This document shows, one piece after another, positions 19,005-20,183 of a stretch of 20,183 bases of DNA. The DNA comes from a virus. Within the stretch, counting starts at the first letter, position 1. Every line of letters begins with the position of its first letter. The DNA lies in the IMG/VR virus record IMGVR_UViG_3300046028_003733, positions 1 to 20,183 of that record; one strand, written 5' to 3'. A program made the position numbers and the translations under genes. The notes beneath the pieces are model-generated. The model worked only from the letters and a program-made list of their open reading frames with translations, was not told the origin of the DNA and ran no database searches.

Positions 19005-19967
19005 ATGGCTATACTTTCAATTTACATTCCCGATGATAGCGCAACTCGCGTGTTTGATGCTATTGCGGCGAATTATCGTTATCAACCAACTGTGTCCAAT
19101 CCAGTTGCAGGACAAAATATAATCACATGGGCGAGTGATACGGGCGTTTTGTTATCGCTTGCGAGCGGGGTTGGTTATGTGGGCGATCTGCCCGGAACCA
19201 AAGCTCCAGATTACACAATATACCCAGACTCTGGAAATTTACTTGGCGTTGGTCAAAGTGCTGGATATGCTGGAAGTGGTTTGCCCGATCCTATTGAGCT
19301 ACCATTTGTTTATAACTCTACGACATCCGCTACGGGCGTTATCATTCCGGGGCCAATTACACCAGTAGTTAATCCTTTTACATTGCAATATGGGCCAAGT
19401 GGACAAATCGTTGGAACTGGTGTTATCACTGGCCAGCATCCACAAATGATATCAAATCCCGAAACTAAAGCTATGTTCGCAAATGGGATAGTTCGTGGAT
19501 TCTTAGCAGAGCATACACAAGTTTATGAGTTAGACTTAGCTCGTAAAGCAGCAGAAGCAGTTGCAAATGGGGCAAGCTCAGTGTCAGTAGATGATGGGGC
19601 CACAGCAACCGTTTATGATTACCTTATGGTTTGCTTACAGCCAGCCAAGGCCCAATACGATGGACTCGCTTCTATTATCTCGCCGGGCAACTCATTTAGC
19701 ATTCCTTTATCTGCAACTGGATCTTCTCCAGCTACCCACTACGGTTTAGCGGCTGGTATCACAGAAACTGCTCGTCAACAACTATTAGTTCTTGAATTAG
19801 CTGGTGGCACAACTACTGGTGGCGTTCAAACTATGTTTTACGTGAGATGTGACCCCCAAACTCATATCGCCCAAGCGACTAATATATCGGGCTTTGATAT
19901 AGTTGGCAAGAATTGTACATTCTCTGGTCTATTAGCCCATCTTGGACTTAAAGAAATATCGGAATAA
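19005..19967 (+). CDS. Unclassified virion-associated protein, 320 aa
   Basis: Start chosen at ATG 19005, since AGGAGG (18988-18993) lies 11 bases before it; the frame also has a GTG at 18993, but that overlaps the ribosome binding site. I cannot assign a function. Residues 2-28 (AILSIYIPDDSATRVFDAIA then NYRYQPTV) and about 147-182 (a SNPETKAMFANGIVRGFL segment and a Glu/Ala-rich helix) recall the two halves of a small phage protein common beside structural genes. Here about 115 Gly/Pro/Ser/Thr-rich residues lie between them, and a further C-terminal domain (about 190-320, with SIPLSATGSSPATHYG and FYVRCDPQTHIAQATN) follows. No membrane segment or signal peptide. Context suggests a fibre or tail component. 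Confidence 0.6.
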   Translation: MAILSIYIPDDSATRVFDAIAANYRYQPTVSNPVAGQNIITWASDTGVLLSLASGVGYVGDLPGTKAPDYTIYPDSGNLLGVGQSAGYAGSGLPDPIELPFVYNSTTSATGVIIPGPITPVVNPFTLQYGPSGQIVGTGVITGQHPQMISNPETKAMFANGIVRGFLAEHTQVYELDLARKAAEAVANGASSVSVDDGATATVYDYLMVCLQPAKAQYDGLASIISPGNSFSIPLSATGSSPATHYGLAAGITETARQQLLVLELAGGTTTGGVQTMFYVRCDPQTHIAQATNISGFDIVGKNCTFSGLLAHLGLKEISE

Positions 19968-19970
19968 ATA

Positions 19971-20183
19971 ATGATAAAAGATCGCGTTAAGGTAGATACC
20001 TATACAACAGGCTCTGGAACACTTAGTATAGATTTCGTATATCCCGGATTTCAAGGGTTTAGTTCTCTTGGCAGTGGGAACATACAAACTTATTATACAG
20101 TTACTTCTGGTGGATCTGATGATTGGGAAACAGGCATTGGAACATACTCCTCTTCCTTAAACACACTTTCACGCGATACAGTT
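19971..20183 (+). CDS. Tail/fibre structural protein, N-terminal part (cut by right edge)
   Basis: Open for 71 codons from ATG 19971 to the last base. Residues 4-20 (DRVKVDTYTTGSGTLSI), the FQGFSSLGSGNIQTYYTV strand pair, and DDWETGIGTYSSSLNTLSRDT at 51-70 match a well-known N-terminal module of phage tail and fibre proteins. The module normally precedes longer C-terminal domains, which lie outside the window. GGA lies about 8 bases upstream and the gene follows the previous stop by three bases, so it is co-transcribed with the surface-protein module. Confidence 0.8.
   Translation, partial: MIKDRVKVDTYTTGSGTLSIDFVYPGFQGFSSLGSGNIQTYYTVTSGGSDDWETGIGTYSSSLNTLSRDTV

Overview
This window is a virion-morphogenesis segment of a tailed double-stranded DNA bacteriophage (Caudoviricetes). 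The evidence is a contiguous set of terminase large subunit, portal, protease/scaffold, decoration protein, HK97-fold capsid and fibre/adhesin genes. Coding is very tight and the DNA is AT-rich by eye. There are no tRNAs, rRNAs, insertion sequences or CRISPR arrays. Nothing seen fixes the host. Several proteins (sigma-like protein, ERCC4-type nuclease beside the terminase, LamG proteins ending in NYNAxKGRFG) resemble, from memory, large environmental and uncultured phages.

Layout. (1) Positions 1-246, minus strand: the 5' part of an HNH endonuclease gene that runs off the left edge, divergent from everything else. (2) Positions 259-5387, plus strand: an overlapping cluster of a small unknown protein, a gp55-like sigma factor, a probable terminase small subunit, a complete GDP-mannose 4,6-dehydratase, a second HNH protein, an ERCC4-type nuclease and the terminase large subunit. 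(3) Positions 5439-10522: portal, prohead protease fused to a scaffold (with a well-placed internal start for a free scaffold), decoration protein and major capsid protein, closed by a strong intrinsic terminator at 10551-10581. (4) Positions 10629-20183: a surface-protein module. It holds a small structural protein, a 1284-residue collagen-like fibre, a cysteine-rich protein, three paralogous LamG proteins, an unclassified virion protein and the start of a further tail/fibre protein cut by the right edge. There is no gap of 300 bases without a gene.

How they may work together. TerS and TerL package DNA through the portal into a shell made from the capsid protein with the protease/scaffold and decoration protein. 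The HNH and ERCC4 nucleases sit with TerL and may process branched or concatemeric DNA for packaging. The sigma-like protein probably directs late transcription: a GTGTATA motif (TGTGTATA in four cases) lies in four of the longest gaps between genes and just ahead of the first plus-strand gene, which makes it a candidate late promoter. The fibre/LamG/Cys-rich block probably forms surface fibres that bind carbohydrate. The Gmd enzyme in the packaging cluster makes a GDP-fucose/GDP-rhamnose type precursor and raises the question whether host or virion glycans are altered.

The most unusual signals are the candidate promoter/sigma pair, the internally started scaffold, LamG domains inserted inside LamG domains at the same site in two paralogues, and the fibre's threonine-rich, proline-poor collagen tract with exact tandem DNA repeats.
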